Source of the DNA: Chryseobacterium oranimense
GTDB lineage: Bacteria > Bacteroidota > Bacteroidia > Flavobacteriales > Weeksellaceae
Reading direction: 5' to 3'
DNA: 64,000 bases
Assembly (NCBI RefSeq): GCF_900129755.1
Contig: NZ_FQWT01000005.1
Coordinates: 310,001 to 374,000 of the forward strand
Positions 1-8,201 of the stretch are shown one piece after another. Position 1 is the first letter of the stretch, and each line of letters starts with the position of its first letter. Made by a program: the position numbers and the translations under genes. Below the pieces are notes generated by a model. The model was not told where the DNA came from. It was given only the letters and a program-made list of their open reading frames with translations, and made no database searches.

Positions 1-1
1 T

Positions 2-1630
2 GCGATCATTAATCCTAAATTCTCTGCTGAAGAAATCCAAAATTCCAAAGAAAGAGCCATAGAAGGATTAAAATCTGAAGAAAAAAATGCTTCTTCTATT
101 GCTTCTAAAGTTTCCAATGCATTAATGTACGGTAAAAACACCGCAAGAGGTGAATTTGAAACCGTGGAAACCATCAACAAGATCCAGTTGGCTGACGTAC
201 AAAACGTTTATAAAAAATATTACGCTCCGGACAATGCTTATTTGGTCATTGTGGGTGATGTGAAATTTGACAAGATAAAACCACTGGTAGAAAAAGCTTT
301 CAGCGGATGGAAAAAAGCCAATACTCCTGCTACTGCACTGGAACCTGCTTCCAATCTTGCCAAAACGGAAATTAATATCGTAGATGTTCCTTCGGCTGTA
401 CAGTCTGTGGTTTCAGTAAACAACCTGAATAATCTTAAAATGAAAGATCCGAACTATTTTGCTGCTACAATGGCCAACTACATCTTAGGCGGAGGCGGTG
501 AAGCAAGACTTTTCATGAACCTTCGTGAGAAGAACGGGTTTACTTACGGCGCTTATTCCAGTATGAATGCGGGTAAATATTCTTCCGATTTCTCTGCTGA
601 TGCCAGTGTAAGAAATGAGGTTACAGATAAAGCGGTTAAGGAATTCATGAATGAGCTTAATGCTATTTCTACTGTAAAACCTGAAGAACTGGAAAATGCC
701 AAGGCTAAACTGAAAGGTTCTTTCATCATGTCCCTGGAAAAGCCGGAAACAATTGCGAAATTTGCTTTAAACCAAAAGGTTCAGGATCTTCCTTCTGATT
801 TCTATACCAATTATTTAAAGTCAATTGATAAAGTAACTGCTGCAGACATTTCCAATGCTGTGAAGACTACTATTTTGCCCAACCAAAGCAGAATTTTCAT
901 TGCAGGTAAAGCGTCTGACATTTCTGCAGGACTTGAAAAGCTGGGTTATCCTGTAAAATATTATGACAAGGAAGCCAATCCGGTGGCAAAACCAACGGCA
1001 CAAAAAGTAGATGCTGCAGTAAGCGTAGCTTCTATTGCTGATAAATACATCAATGCAATCGGAGGAAAAGCAAACGTTGCCAAAATTTCTTCTTACACGA
1101 TGAATGCTTCCATGTCTATGCAGGGACAGAATATTGATTTTAGAATCATAAAAGCTCAGGGCGGAAAAGAATTAACGTCAGTTACTGCAATGGGACAGGT
1201 GGTTCAGAAGCAGGTTTTCGATGGAAAAGACGGATACTCCGAACAAATGGGCCAAAAAACGCCTATGAAACCTGAACAGATTGTTGAAAAGCAGAAAAAT
1301 ACCGAGCTGTTCGAAGAGTTAGGTTTCGCCAAATCTTCAGACTATAAAGTAGCAGGCATCGAGAAAATAGGTGGTGAAGACTCTTATGTTGTAAAAGGGA
1401 ATAATACTACTTATTATTACAGTGTAGCCACAGGACTGAAAACAGGAGAAACCAGAACGGCAAAAGCACAGGGACAGGAAATAACCATCCCTACCACTTT
1501 CTCTGATTATAAAGATGTAAGCGGTGTGAAAATGCCATATACCATCTCTATTACTCAAATGGGAATGGACATGGTAATGAATGTAAAATCATACGAAGTG
1601 AACCAGGCTAAAGATTCCGATTTTAAATAA
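2..1630 (+). CDS. M16 family metallopeptidase, C-terminal part (5' truncated by window edge)
   Basis: The frame is open from base 2, so the gene starts outside the window and only its second half is visible. Residues around 'GGGGEARLF' followed by an R-x-x-x-G-F-x-Y-G-A-Y pattern are typical of the non-catalytic M16 (pitrilysin/insulinase) domain. The catalytic HxxEH motif would lie upstream. About 190 C-terminal residues (from near 1025) form a separate beta-rich module that resembles LolA-like lipoprotein-binding domains seen at the end of some Bacteroidetes M16 proteins. It is probably periplasmic. The M16 assignment is firm; the LolA-like label rests only on pattern. A terminator follows directly. 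Confidence 0.85.
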   Translation, partial: AIINPKFSAEEIQNSKERAIEGLKSEEKNASSIASKVSNALMYGKNTARGEFETVETINKIQLADVQNVYKKYYAPDNAYLVIVGDVKFDKIKPLVEKAFSGWKKANTPATALEPASNLAKTEINIVDVPSAVQSVVSVNNLNNLKMKDPNYFAATMANYILGGGGEARLFMNLREKNGFTYGAYSSMNAGKYSSDFSADASVRNEVTDKAVKEFMNELNAISTVKPEELENAKAKLKGSFIMSLEKPETIAKFALNQKVQDLPSDFYTNYLKSIDKVTAADISNAVKTTILPNQSRIFIAGKASDISAGLEKLGYPVKYYDKEANPVAKPTAQKVDAAVSVASIADKYINAIGGKANVAKISSYTMNASMSMQGQNIDFRIIKAQGGKELTSVTAMGQVVQKQVFDGKDGYSEQMGQKTPMKPEQIVEKQKNTELFEELGFAKSSDYKVAGIEKIGGEDSYVVKGNNTTYYYSVATGLKTGETRTAKAQGQEITIPTTFSDYKDVSGVKMPYTISITQMGMDMVMNVKSYEVNQAKDSDFK

Positions 1631-1644
1631 GAATTCTTTTATAT

Positions 1645-1680
1645 AAAAAAACGGTAGCTCACGCTGCCGTTTTTATTTTT
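1645..1680 (+). terminator. Intrinsic terminator after the M16 peptidase
   Basis: ACGGTAGC and GCTGCCGT form an 8-bp stem with one wobble pair and a short loop, followed by a T-rich run. It lies just after the stop codon. Confidence 0.8.
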
Positions 1681-1701
1681 AACAACATTTCTTCTATCTT
1701 C

Positions 1702-1732
1702 TTTGTCATTCGATAAAAAAAGATTAAATTTG
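1702..1732 (+). promoter_or_regulatory. secG promoter (Bacteroidetes sigma-A type)
   Basis: TTTG at 1702-1705, a 19-bp spacer, and TAAATTTG at 1725-1732 match the Bacteroidetes consensus TTTG-N19-TAnnTTTG exactly. The secG start codon is 25 bp further on. Confidence 0.75.
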
Positions 1733-1757
1733 CCCATTCAAAAAGATATCAGAATTA

Positions 1758-2117
1758 ATGGATACTATATTTACACTATTGATGGTTCTTATTATGATTG
1801 CCAGCGTTTTATTGGTAATCATCGTTATGGCTCAAAATCCTAAGGGAGGAGGCCTTTCCAGTACTTTCGGAGGTGCATCATCTGCACAGTTTGGGGTACA
1901 GAGAACCAATGATTTCATGGAAAAAGCAACATGGACTCTGGGCGCAGTAATTATCGTCCTTATCCTTATAAGCGTTGTGATCACCGGTAAGCCTGCTACA
2001 GCAGCTCCAACGCAACAACAGCCTGTAAAGAAAGAAACTACGGCTCCGGCTAAGCAAACGACTCCGGCAGCAACTACTACTGCTCCGGCTCAGACACCTG
2101 TAGCTCCGGCAAAATAA
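1758..2117 (+). CDS. secG: Preprotein translocase subunit SecG
   Basis: SecG is the small accessory subunit of the SecYEG protein-export channel in the inner membrane. The 119-residue protein has two hydrophobic segments (about residues 3-23 and 56-76). Between them is the conserved loop 'QNPKGGGLSSTFGG', the family hallmark. The C-terminal tail is rich in Ala, Pro, Thr and Gln and is longer than in E. coli, as is common in Flavobacteria. It is a single-gene unit with its own promoter (1702-1732) and a terminator shared with the convergent glycosyltransferase gene. Confidence 0.95.
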   Translation: MDTIFTLLMVLIMIASVLLVIIVMAQNPKGGGLSSTFGGASSAQFGVQRTNDFMEKATWTLGAVIIVLILISVVITGKPATAAPTQQQPVKKETTAPAKQTTPAATTTAPAQTPVAPAK

Positions 2118-2139
2118 TAACAGATTTATTTATATAAAC

Positions 2140-2169
2140 AAAAAGCAGTTCAAATTGAACTGCTTTTTT
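2140..2169. terminator. Bidirectional terminator between secG and the glycosyltransferase gene
   Basis: AAAAGCAGTTCAA and TTGAACTGCTTTT pair perfectly. The A and T tracts on the two sides let it work for both convergent units. Confidence 0.85.
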
Positions 2170-3001
2170 ATTTTAACTTGATCTTCTCTATTTTGTGGCG
2201 AAGCTTTAGACCTGCTTTCAAAAATGAATACTGCATGGGCCTGGACTCTTTATAATATTTATCAATAAAGATCTGCATTGCCCCATAGAAACGTTCGAGA
2301 TAAACTTCATCTTTAACAGTGCTTTCACCTTTATGGTGAAGAAGGGAAGCTTTCCCGTAGTAATAGTTTTTATAGCCGTTTCTTAGCAGCGTATAGCAAA
2401 GGTCAATATCTTCCCCGTACATAAAATAGCTCTCATCAAGACCTCCAGCTTTTTCGTAAACCTCTTTTTTTATCAGTAAAAAAGCTCCGGTAACTACATC
2501 TACTTCAGCAACTGCATGTTCATCAATATCGCTTCTGTAATAAGATTTTGAATTGCTTCTTTTAAAATTGGTAAACAGCTTCTCAAAAGAATTGAACATA
2601 TCAGGAACAGAACGTTTGCTTTCCGGCAGGAAATTTCCTTCTGCATCATGCATCATTATCCCGAGACATCCGAAATCCTGCTTTGAATCTGCAAAATCCA
2701 GAATATCTTTCATATAGAATCCTTCCAGTTCGGTATCAGGATTTAAAAGAAGAATATATTCTCCCGTTGCTGTTTTTACTGCCTTATTATTGGCAATCGC
2801 AAAACCGTCGTTATGTTCCGAAGAGATAAAACGGACTTTAGGAAATTCAGGAATAAGATCACCCCAGGAATCATCCGTAGAAGCATTATCAATCACAATG
2901 ACTTCATAATCTTCTCCTTCCGTATATTTTTGAATGGACAGGAGGCAGTTTTTCAGCAACCTGGTCACATTATAATTGACAATGATGATGGACAGCTTCA
3001 T
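2168..3001 (-). CDS. Glycosyltransferase family 2
   Basis: The product is a GT-A-fold sugar transferase, probably for cell-surface polysaccharide. The start is placed at ATG 3001, giving 277 residues that begin 'MKLSIIIVNYN', the usual GT2 beginning. A longer reading frame reaches 3082 but overlaps recR and carries no family sequence. Visible motifs are 'VIDNASTDDS' near residue 40, 'LLLNPDTE' near residue 90, and 'MYGEDIDLCYTLLRNGY' near residue 190, as in rhamnosyltransferase-like WbbL proteins. It starts 1 bp after the recR stop codon, so the two are co-transcribed. The sugar donor and acceptor cannot be read from sequence. Confidence 0.85.
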   Translation of the reverse strand: MKLSIIIVNYNVTRLLKNCLLSIQKYTEGEDYEVIVIDNASTDDSWGDLIPEFPKVRFISSEHNDGFAIANNKAVKTATGEYILLLNPDTELEGFYMKDILDFADSKQDFGCLGIMMHDAEGNFLPESKRSVPDMFNSFEKLFTNFKRSNSKSYYRSDIDEHAVAEVDVVTGAFLLIKKEVYEKAGGLDESYFMYGEDIDLCYTLLRNGYKNYYYGKASLLHHKGESTVKDEVYLERFYGAMQIFIDKYYKESRPMQYSFLKAGLKLRHKIEKIKLK

Positions 3002-3002
3002 A

Positions 3003-3614
3003 TTAATCCTTTTCGTTGTACGGTAACCTGTTGATAATTGATCTTCCCAAAGACACCTCATCTGCATATTCCAGCTCATCACCTACTGCAATTCCCCTGG
3101 CGATACTTGAAAAAGTAACATTAAAATTCTTAAATTTTTTATAGATATAATATGCTGTTGTATCTCCCTCCATTGTGGCACTTAATGCAAAAATAAACTC
3201 CTTCACGCCACCTTCATTCAGTTTTCTTTCAATGCTTGGAATATTCAGCTGGTTGGGACCAATTCCTTCCATCGGAGATATTTTCCCGCCCAGGATCAGG
3301 TATTTCCCGGTAAACTTTCCTGTATTTTCAATAGCAATGACATCACGTACATCTTCAACAATGCAGATCAGCTCACCGTTTCTTTTCTCATTACTGCAGA
3401 TTTCACAGACATCAAAATCCGAAAAATTATGACATTCCTTACAATATTTTATTTCGTTAACAAGATTGATTAAAGAGTTTCCAAGAATTACCGCTCTGGA
3501 ACTCGGCTGTTTCAAAAGATGCAACGCCAGCCTTAAGGCTGTTTTTCTTCCGATGCCCGGCAGCCCCGAAATTTCGTCTACTGCTTTTGCCAAAACTTTA
3601 CTAGGATAATCCAT
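3003..3614 (-). CDS. recR: Recombination mediator protein RecR
   Basis: RecR works with RecO (and RecF) to load RecA on gapped single-stranded DNA. The 203-residue length is normal for the family. In order it has a helix-hairpin-helix ('GLPGIGRKTALRLALHLL', residues 17-34), a four-cysteine zinc finger (Cys58, 61, 70, 73) and a Toprim domain starting near 'ICIVEDVRD'. It is the first gene of a two-gene unit with the glycosyltransferase. A minus-strand -7-like element (TATTTTTG, 3620-3627) lies directly upstream. Confidence 0.96.
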   Translation of the reverse strand: MDYPSKVLAKAVDEISGLPGIGRKTALRLALHLLKQPSSRAVILGNSLINLVNEIKYCKECHNFSDFDVCEICSNEKRNGELICIVEDVRDVIAIENTGKFTGKYLILGGKISPMEGIGPNQLNIPSIERKLNEGGVKEFIFALSATMEGDTTAYYIYKKFKNFNVTFSSIARGIAVGDELEYADEVSLGRSIINRLPYNEKD

Positions 3615-3619
3615 AGATA

Positions 3620-3900
3620 CAAAAATAAGGAATATTGTTGAGAATTCGTGTGGTAAGACTGGGTTTCGGGTTATGGATTTCGGGATTTGAGTTGCAAGTT
3701 TCAGGATGCGGAATACAGGATTCGAAATAAGACTTTGTTATAAGATAAGAAAGTTTGAAGCTGTTCTCAATTCGGAAATTGAATTTGCAATGAACATCTG
3801 CTCCCGAAGTCACCATTACCCTCACTCTCATGTATGAAATCTAACAGCTGATATCTAAAATCTTGACTCCTGGCTCCTGGCTCTTGACTCGAGATTCTAA
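3620..3900. repeat. Intergenic space with degenerate word-like repeats
   Basis: The 331-bp space between recR and the next gene holds short reiterated phrases, for example 'ACTCCTGGCTCCTGGCTCTT' near 3864 and runs such as TTCGGGTT and TTCGGGATT near 3665-3688. Similar phrases recur near 14030-14240 and 19333-19420. A 76-codon frame across this space (3601-3831) looks spurious. No other gene is seen. Confidence 0.5.
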
Positions 3901-3945
3901 AAAAACCTTTATCTTTGGGGTTCTAATATGAAAAAAATAAACTAA

Positions 3946-4551
3946 ATGGTACTTAAAAATCTAAATTATCCTCTGGATTTCAAATTCAAAATCTCAACTT
4001 TAGCAAGTGACTTCAATATTACTGACAGAAACGGAAACTATGTGGCCTACGTTCGTCAGAAAATGTTCAAGCTGAAGGAAGATGTTATTGTTTTCAATGA
4101 TGAAAGTAAATCTAAGGAACTTTTCAGAATTAAAGCCAACCAATGGATCGATTTCAATGCGTCTTATTCTCTGAATGACCTTACTGACAACAAAAACTAC
4201 GGTAGATTGGCCAGAAAAGGAATGCGCTCGCTTTGGAAGGCAAGCTATGATATCCTTGATTCGAATGACCAGCCGAAATTCAAAGTTCAGGAAGACAGTG
4301 CATGGGTAAGATTCTGGGATAGTTTCGTAGGGGAAATTCCTTTGATCGGAATGTTTACAGGCTATTTCCTGAATCCATCTTACACCGTAACGGGAGTTGA
4401 CGGAAAAGCTTATTTTAAAATGAAAAAAATGCCTTCATTCTTCGGAAGAAGATTCCAGCTTGACAGAATGATCGATATTGATGACGAAGACGAGAGTTTA
4501 GTGATCTTATCTTTATTGATGATGGTCCTTCTGGAAAGAGCCAGAGGCTAA
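3946..4551 (+). CDS. LURP-one-related / tubby-like beta-barrel family protein
   Basis: The 201-residue soluble protein has the repeating pattern of the LURP-one-related (phospholipid-scramblase-like) fold. Examples are 'FNITDRNGNYVAYVRQKMFKLKEDVIVF' near residues 23-50 and 'YTVTGVDGKAYFKMKK' near 145-160. It has no signal peptide. Its biochemical role in bacteria is unknown. The next gene, a lipoprotein, starts 22 bp downstream, suggesting co-transcription. The family call comes from pattern recognition and is moderately secure. Confidence 0.65.
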   Translation: MVLKNLNYPLDFKFKISTLASDFNITDRNGNYVAYVRQKMFKLKEDVIVFNDESKSKELFRIKANQWIDFNASYSLNDLTDNKNYGRLARKGMRSLWKASYDILDSNDQPKFKVQEDSAWVRFWDSFVGEIPLIGMFTGYFLNPSYTVTGVDGKAYFKMKKMPSFFGRRFQLDRMIDIDDEDESLVILSLLMMVLLERARG

Positions 4552-4573
4552 AAAAAATAAAACCACACAGACA

Positions 4574-5065
4574 ATGAAATATTTAATCATTTTCTTTTCA
4601 GCGTTTCTTTTAACCGCATGTAAAAAAGATAAGGAAACCATTCAAAGTTCCACTTCTGCAGATTCTTTAACCGTCGTTAAGGATTCAGCAAAAGCAGAAA
4701 CAGCATCAGGAAAAATACAGGTAGACATTATCCCTTTTCCAAAAGAGATTAAAGAGTGTTCCTGCTATTTTGCCAGAAATAAAGCGGATTTTGAAGCAGA
4801 GAAATACATCTATGCCGACGATGCCGGAAAAACTGCCTATATGAAGCTTGACGGCAAAAGATTGGCTATGAACCTTATTTCATCAAGCGACATGGAAGTA
4901 GATGAGGAGCTGACAAAAGAAATTGAAAGCAACGACTACAAAATTTCTGTAAAAGGCAAAAAAATAAAAAACGAAGAAGCTTTATTATTTGAAGGTACAC
5001 TGACGATTGAAAAACCGGATGGTACTGTGGAAACATTGCCTATTTATGGAGAATGCGGATGCTAG
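4574..5065 (+). CDS. Hypothetical lipoprotein
   Basis: The 163-residue product begins with a lipoprotein signal peptide whose lipobox is 'LLTAC' with Cys16. A charged linker of about 30 residues follows. The mature part contains 'CSCYFARNKADFEAEKYIYADDAG' and ends 'GECGC', giving several cysteines that could form disulfides. I recognise no named family. It follows the LURP-one gene closely and ends before a strong terminator. It is probably anchored to the outer membrane, facing the periplasm. Confidence 0.7.
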   Translation: MKYLIIFFSAFLLTACKKDKETIQSSTSADSLTVVKDSAKAETASGKIQVDIIPFPKEIKECSCYFARNKADFEAEKYIYADDAGKTAYMKLDGKRLAMNLISSSDMEVDEELTKEIESNDYKISVKGKKIKNEEALLFEGTLTIEKPDGTVETLPIYGECGC

Positions 5066-5111
5066 AAAAACAAAAGGGTAAAAAAATAAATTACCTTCCT
5101 CCTATTTATAA

Positions 5112-5147
5112 AAAATGCTTCCGGATTCACGGAAGCATTTTTTATTT
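5112..5147 (+). terminator. Intrinsic terminator after the lipoprotein
   Basis: AAAATGCTTCCG and CGGAAGCATTTT form a 12-bp perfect stem with a 6-nt loop and a T tract. Confidence 0.85.
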
Positions 5148-5173
5148 TGTAATTTTGATAAAAATAAAATTTC

Positions 5174-6619
5174 ATGGAATTATCTAACATAGAACCGCAG
5201 ATAATCTGGAAGAATTTTTCCAAATTAAATGCAGTTCCAAGACCGTCTAAAAAAGAAGAAAGGGTGATTGCCTTCATCAAAGAATTTGGTGAAAATCTGG
5301 GATTGGAAACAACTGTAGATCAGGTAGGAAATGTAATCATCAAGAAACCTGCTACTCCCGGAATGGAAAACCGTAAATCCGTTGTCCTTCAGTCGCATCT
5401 GGATATGGTATGCCAGAAGAATAATGATGTAAACTTTGATTTCGAAACCGAAGGAATCAAAATGGAGGTTGACGGAGACTGGGTAAAGGCAAAAGGAACC
5501 ACTTTGGGGGCCGATAACGGTTTAGGAGTAGCCACCATCATGTCTATCCTTGAAAGTTCAGATATCCCTCATCCGGCTATGGAAGCTCTTTTCACAATAG
5601 ACGAAGAAACGGGGATGACAGGCGCCTTAGGTTTAAAGCCGGGACAGCTTACGGGAGAAATCTTATTAAATCTTGACACCGAAGAAGACGATGAGATCGA
5701 TATCGGCTGTGCAGGTGGTGTAGACGTAACCATTACCCAAAATTACGGAACAGAAGATGTAAAAGGACAGATTGTAAGACTTGAGGTAAAAGGCCTTCAG
5801 GGAGGACATTCGGGAATGGATATCCATAAAGGCTTCGGAAATGCCAATATTATACTGGGAAGACTTTTCTACAGTGGCTTGGCCAAACAGAATATTCAAT
5901 TGATCTCTGTAGACAGCGGCGGATTGAGGAATGCTATTCCAAGAGAAGGTGTAGCAATTATCTCTGTGAGAAATTCCCAGGAGTTCATTGAAGAAGTTAC
6001 TGTTCTGAAAAAAGAAATTCTTGAAGAATTTGCTTCTGTTGAGCCTGGTTTACAGATCAATATCGAAAATTCAACGACTTCTGACAAAGCAATTTCTGAA
6101 GAAGACTCAAGAAAGGTTATTCTGACTTTAAAAGCCCTTCATAATGGTGTTTACAGAATGAGTCCCGATGTGAAAGACCTTGTAGAAGCATCCAACAACG
6201 TAGCCAGAGTAGAATTGAAGGGCGGTGAGCTTAAAATTTTAAACCTTACCAGATCATCTGTAGATTCATCCAAATATTCTGTTGCGGAACAATTAAAATC
6301 CGTTGCAGAACTGGCAGGAATGAACGTTGAATTCAGCGGTTCTTATCCGGGCTGGAAACCAAAACCGGGTTCTGAGATCGTACAGCTGATGGAAAAGATC
6401 TACACAGAAAAATTTGGCGAGAAACCTCATGTAGTAGCATGTCATGCAGGCCTGGAATGTGGGATTATCGGAGCTAATTATCCTGCAATGGAGATGGTAA
6501 GCTTCGGCCCTACCATCAGAGGGGCACACTCTCCTGATGAGAAAGCTAATATTCCTTCTGCACAGAAGTTCTGGAGCTTTACTAAGGATATTTTAGCGAA
6601 TATTCCTGTTAAAAATTAA
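5174..6619 (+). CDS. pepD: Aminoacyl-histidine dipeptidase PepD (M20 family)
   Basis: PepD is a zinc-dependent cytosolic dipeptidase that splits Xaa-His dipeptides such as carnosine. The 481-residue length is normal. Metal and catalytic motifs are visible: 'SHLDMV' (His75, Asp77), 'ADNGLGVA' (Asp114), 'DEETGMTGA' (Glu144, Glu145) and a C-terminal 'HAGLECG'. A small hypothetical gene follows 12 bp later and may be co-transcribed. Confidence in the family is high. Confidence 0.93.
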   Translation: MELSNIEPQIIWKNFSKLNAVPRPSKKEERVIAFIKEFGENLGLETTVDQVGNVIIKKPATPGMENRKSVVLQSHLDMVCQKNNDVNFDFETEGIKMEVDGDWVKAKGTTLGADNGLGVATIMSILESSDIPHPAMEALFTIDEETGMTGALGLKPGQLTGEILLNLDTEEDDEIDIGCAGGVDVTITQNYGTEDVKGQIVRLEVKGLQGGHSGMDIHKGFGNANIILGRLFYSGLAKQNIQLISVDSGGLRNAIPREGVAIISVRNSQEFIEEVTVLKKEILEEFASVEPGLQINIENSTTSDKAISEEDSRKVILTLKALHNGVYRMSPDVKDLVEASNNVARVELKGGELKILNLTRSSVDSSKYSVAEQLKSVAELAGMNVEFSGSYPGWKPKPGSEIVQLMEKIYTEKFGEKPHVVACHAGLECGIIGANYPAMEMVSFGPTIRGAHSPDEKANIPSAQKFWSFTKDILANIPVKN

Positions 6620-6631
6620 AAATAACACTCA

Positions 6632-7183
6632 ATGGATCCGATAATTTGGAAAGGTATACTCTATCATTCTCTAGAATATTTCAATCTGATTGAAAATAGA
6701 GAAAATTATGTGGTTATCTCAAAAATTATCGGTTCTTTTGAAAATACAGCCTATTTTGTTAGTTATCAGATAACGATCGACAAAAACTGGCTTGTTCAAA
6801 ATTTCACCGTTGAATATGAAGTCAATGGAAAAAAATCCAATCTTAAAGGACTAAAGAACGGGAACAGTTGGAACATTAATGATACCGACCGTCCCGAATT
6901 TTCAGATTTCAAATACATTGATATTTCATTAACTCCTTTCACCAATACATTACCTATCAACAATTTAAATTTACCTGAAGGGCAATCCAGTGAAATAAAT
7001 GTTATCTATATCAACATTTTAGAGGACAAAATCATACCTGTCAAGCAACAATACACCAAAATAGGTAAGTCCGGGTATATCTATGAGAATATTCCCAAAA
7101 ACTTTAAAGCCCAGATTTCCGTTGATGATTCAGGTTTAGTTGAAAATTATCCCGGTCTTTTTGAAAAAGTATACTATAAATGA
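6632..7183 (+). CDS. Hypothetical protein
   Basis: This 183-residue protein has no signal peptide or membrane segment. It begins 'MDPIIWKGILYHSLEYFNLI' and looks beta-rich. I recognise no family, although it resembles 'putative glycolipid-binding' (DUF1089-like) proteins, which share the opening W-x-G-x-x-Y-x-S-x-E pattern; that is a suggestion only. Its stop overlaps the next start by 4 bp (ATGA), so translation of the two is coupled. Confidence 0.7.
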   Translation: MDPIIWKGILYHSLEYFNLIENRENYVVISKIIGSFENTAYFVSYQITIDKNWLVQNFTVEYEVNGKKSNLKGLKNGNSWNINDTDRPEFSDFKYIDISLTPFTNTLPINNLNLPEGQSSEINVIYINILEDKIIPVKQQYTKIGKSGYIYENIPKNFKAQISVDDSGLVENYPGLFEKVYYK

Positions 7184-7767
7184 TGATGAAAAATATTACA
7201 GTATTCTGCGGTTCAAGCTTCGGCTCGGACGATATTTATAAAGAGCAGGCAACCTTGCTTGGAAAAACATTAGCCAAACAAAACATTCAGCTTATATATG
7301 GCGGCGCAGATGTAGGCTTAATGGGAGCTGTGGCAGATGGAGCTTTAAATGAAGGCGGAAAAGTGACAGGAGTTCTTCCCCACTTTCTGCAATCTAAAGA
7401 AATTGCCCATAAAAATCTTACCGAACTTATCATCGTAGAAACCATGCATGAAAGAAAAACAAAAATGAATGATCTCTGTGACGGCGTTATTGTTCTTCCC
7501 GGCGGCTACGGAACTCTGGAAGAATTCTTTGAAATGATCACCTGGGCACAGCTTGGACTTCATACAAAACCAATCGGAATTTTAAACATCGATGGATTTT
7601 ATGATGATCTGATCAATCTGGTTCAAACGATGGTTGATAAAGGATTTCTAAAGCAGATAAATCGTGACATGCTTTTGATAAGTGACAGTATTAACGAACT
7701 TTTGGATAAAATGAGAAATTATCAGGCTCCTACTGTTGGGAAATGGATTTCTAAGGAGGAAATATAA
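7180..7767 (+). CDS. LOG family protein (TIGR00730-type Rossmann fold nucleotide hydrolase)
   Basis: The 195-residue product has the family signature 'PGGYGTLEEFFE' near residue 107 and an N-terminal 'FCGSSFGSDD'. The family releases the base from nucleoside 5'-monophosphates; plant and some bacterial members activate cytokinins. Three ATG codons in a row mark the start, and the first overlaps the upstream stop. The substrate in this organism cannot be told from sequence. A terminator follows. Confidence 0.9.
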   Translation: MMMKNITVFCGSSFGSDDIYKEQATLLGKTLAKQNIQLIYGGADVGLMGAVADGALNEGGKVTGVLPHFLQSKEIAHKNLTELIIVETMHERKTKMNDLCDGVIVLPGGYGTLEEFFEMITWAQLGLHTKPIGILNIDGFYDDLINLVQTMVDKGFLKQINRDMLLISDSINELLDKMRNYQAPTVGKWISKEEI

Positions 7768-7805
7768 AGCGCTGTATTATTGATAATAGAATAGTTAATA
7801 AAAAA

Positions 7806-7837
7806 AACAAACCCGTCCGGATTTCGGACGGGTTTCT
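7806..7837. terminator. Intrinsic terminator between the LOG gene and the ferredoxin gene
   Basis: AAACCCGTCCG and CGGACGGGTTT form an 11-bp perfect stem with a 5-nt loop. A and T flanks suit both convergent units. Confidence 0.85.
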
Positions 7838-7859
7838 TATTACGATTAAAAAATATTTT

Positions 7860-8189
7860 CTAAGGATAAGGAGCAATCTCCACTTCCAGACCTTCCATTT
7901 CATCCATCATATGCAGCTGGCATCCCAGCCTGCTGTTCTCTTGAACATGGAAAGCTTCTCCCAGCATAGCATCTTCTTCATCGCCCATCGGCTCAAGGCC
8001 CGGATCATTGATCACATATACCTGGCATGAGGCGCACATCGCCATTCCTCCGCATACCCCGATCGTTCCCTCTTCCGCCAATTCATAAGAACGGATGATC
8101 TCCATCAGGTTCATAGACATATCTGTAGGTGCTACAACATCATGGGTTACCCCTTCCCGGTCGGTGATCTTAATATTGATATCTGACAT
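7860..8189 (-). CDS. 2Fe-2S ferredoxin, adrenodoxin/Isc type
   Basis: This small electron carrier has 109 residues. The four cluster cysteines follow the vertebrate/Isc spacing: 'GVCGGMAMCASC' (C-x5-C-x2-C) and a later 'LGCQLHM'. It lies 12 bp after a TrxR-like ferredoxin-NADP reductase on the same strand, so the pair probably forms an NADPH-to-ferredoxin chain. A minus-strand -7-like element (TAATTTTG, 8197-8204) overlaps the reductase stop codon, so the ferredoxin may also be transcribed alone. Confidence 0.92.
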   Translation of the reverse strand: MSDINIKITDREGVTHDVVAPTDMSMNLMEIIRSYELAEEGTIGVCGGMAMCASCQVYVINDPGLEPMGDEEDAMLGEAFHVQENSRLGCQLHMMDEMEGLEVEIAPYP

Positions 8190-8201
8190 AATAGCGCAAA
8201 A

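Noticed and set aside
3601..3831. A 76-codon minus-strand frame upstream of recR
   Set aside because: It consists of the intergenic word-like repeat and overlaps the recR start.
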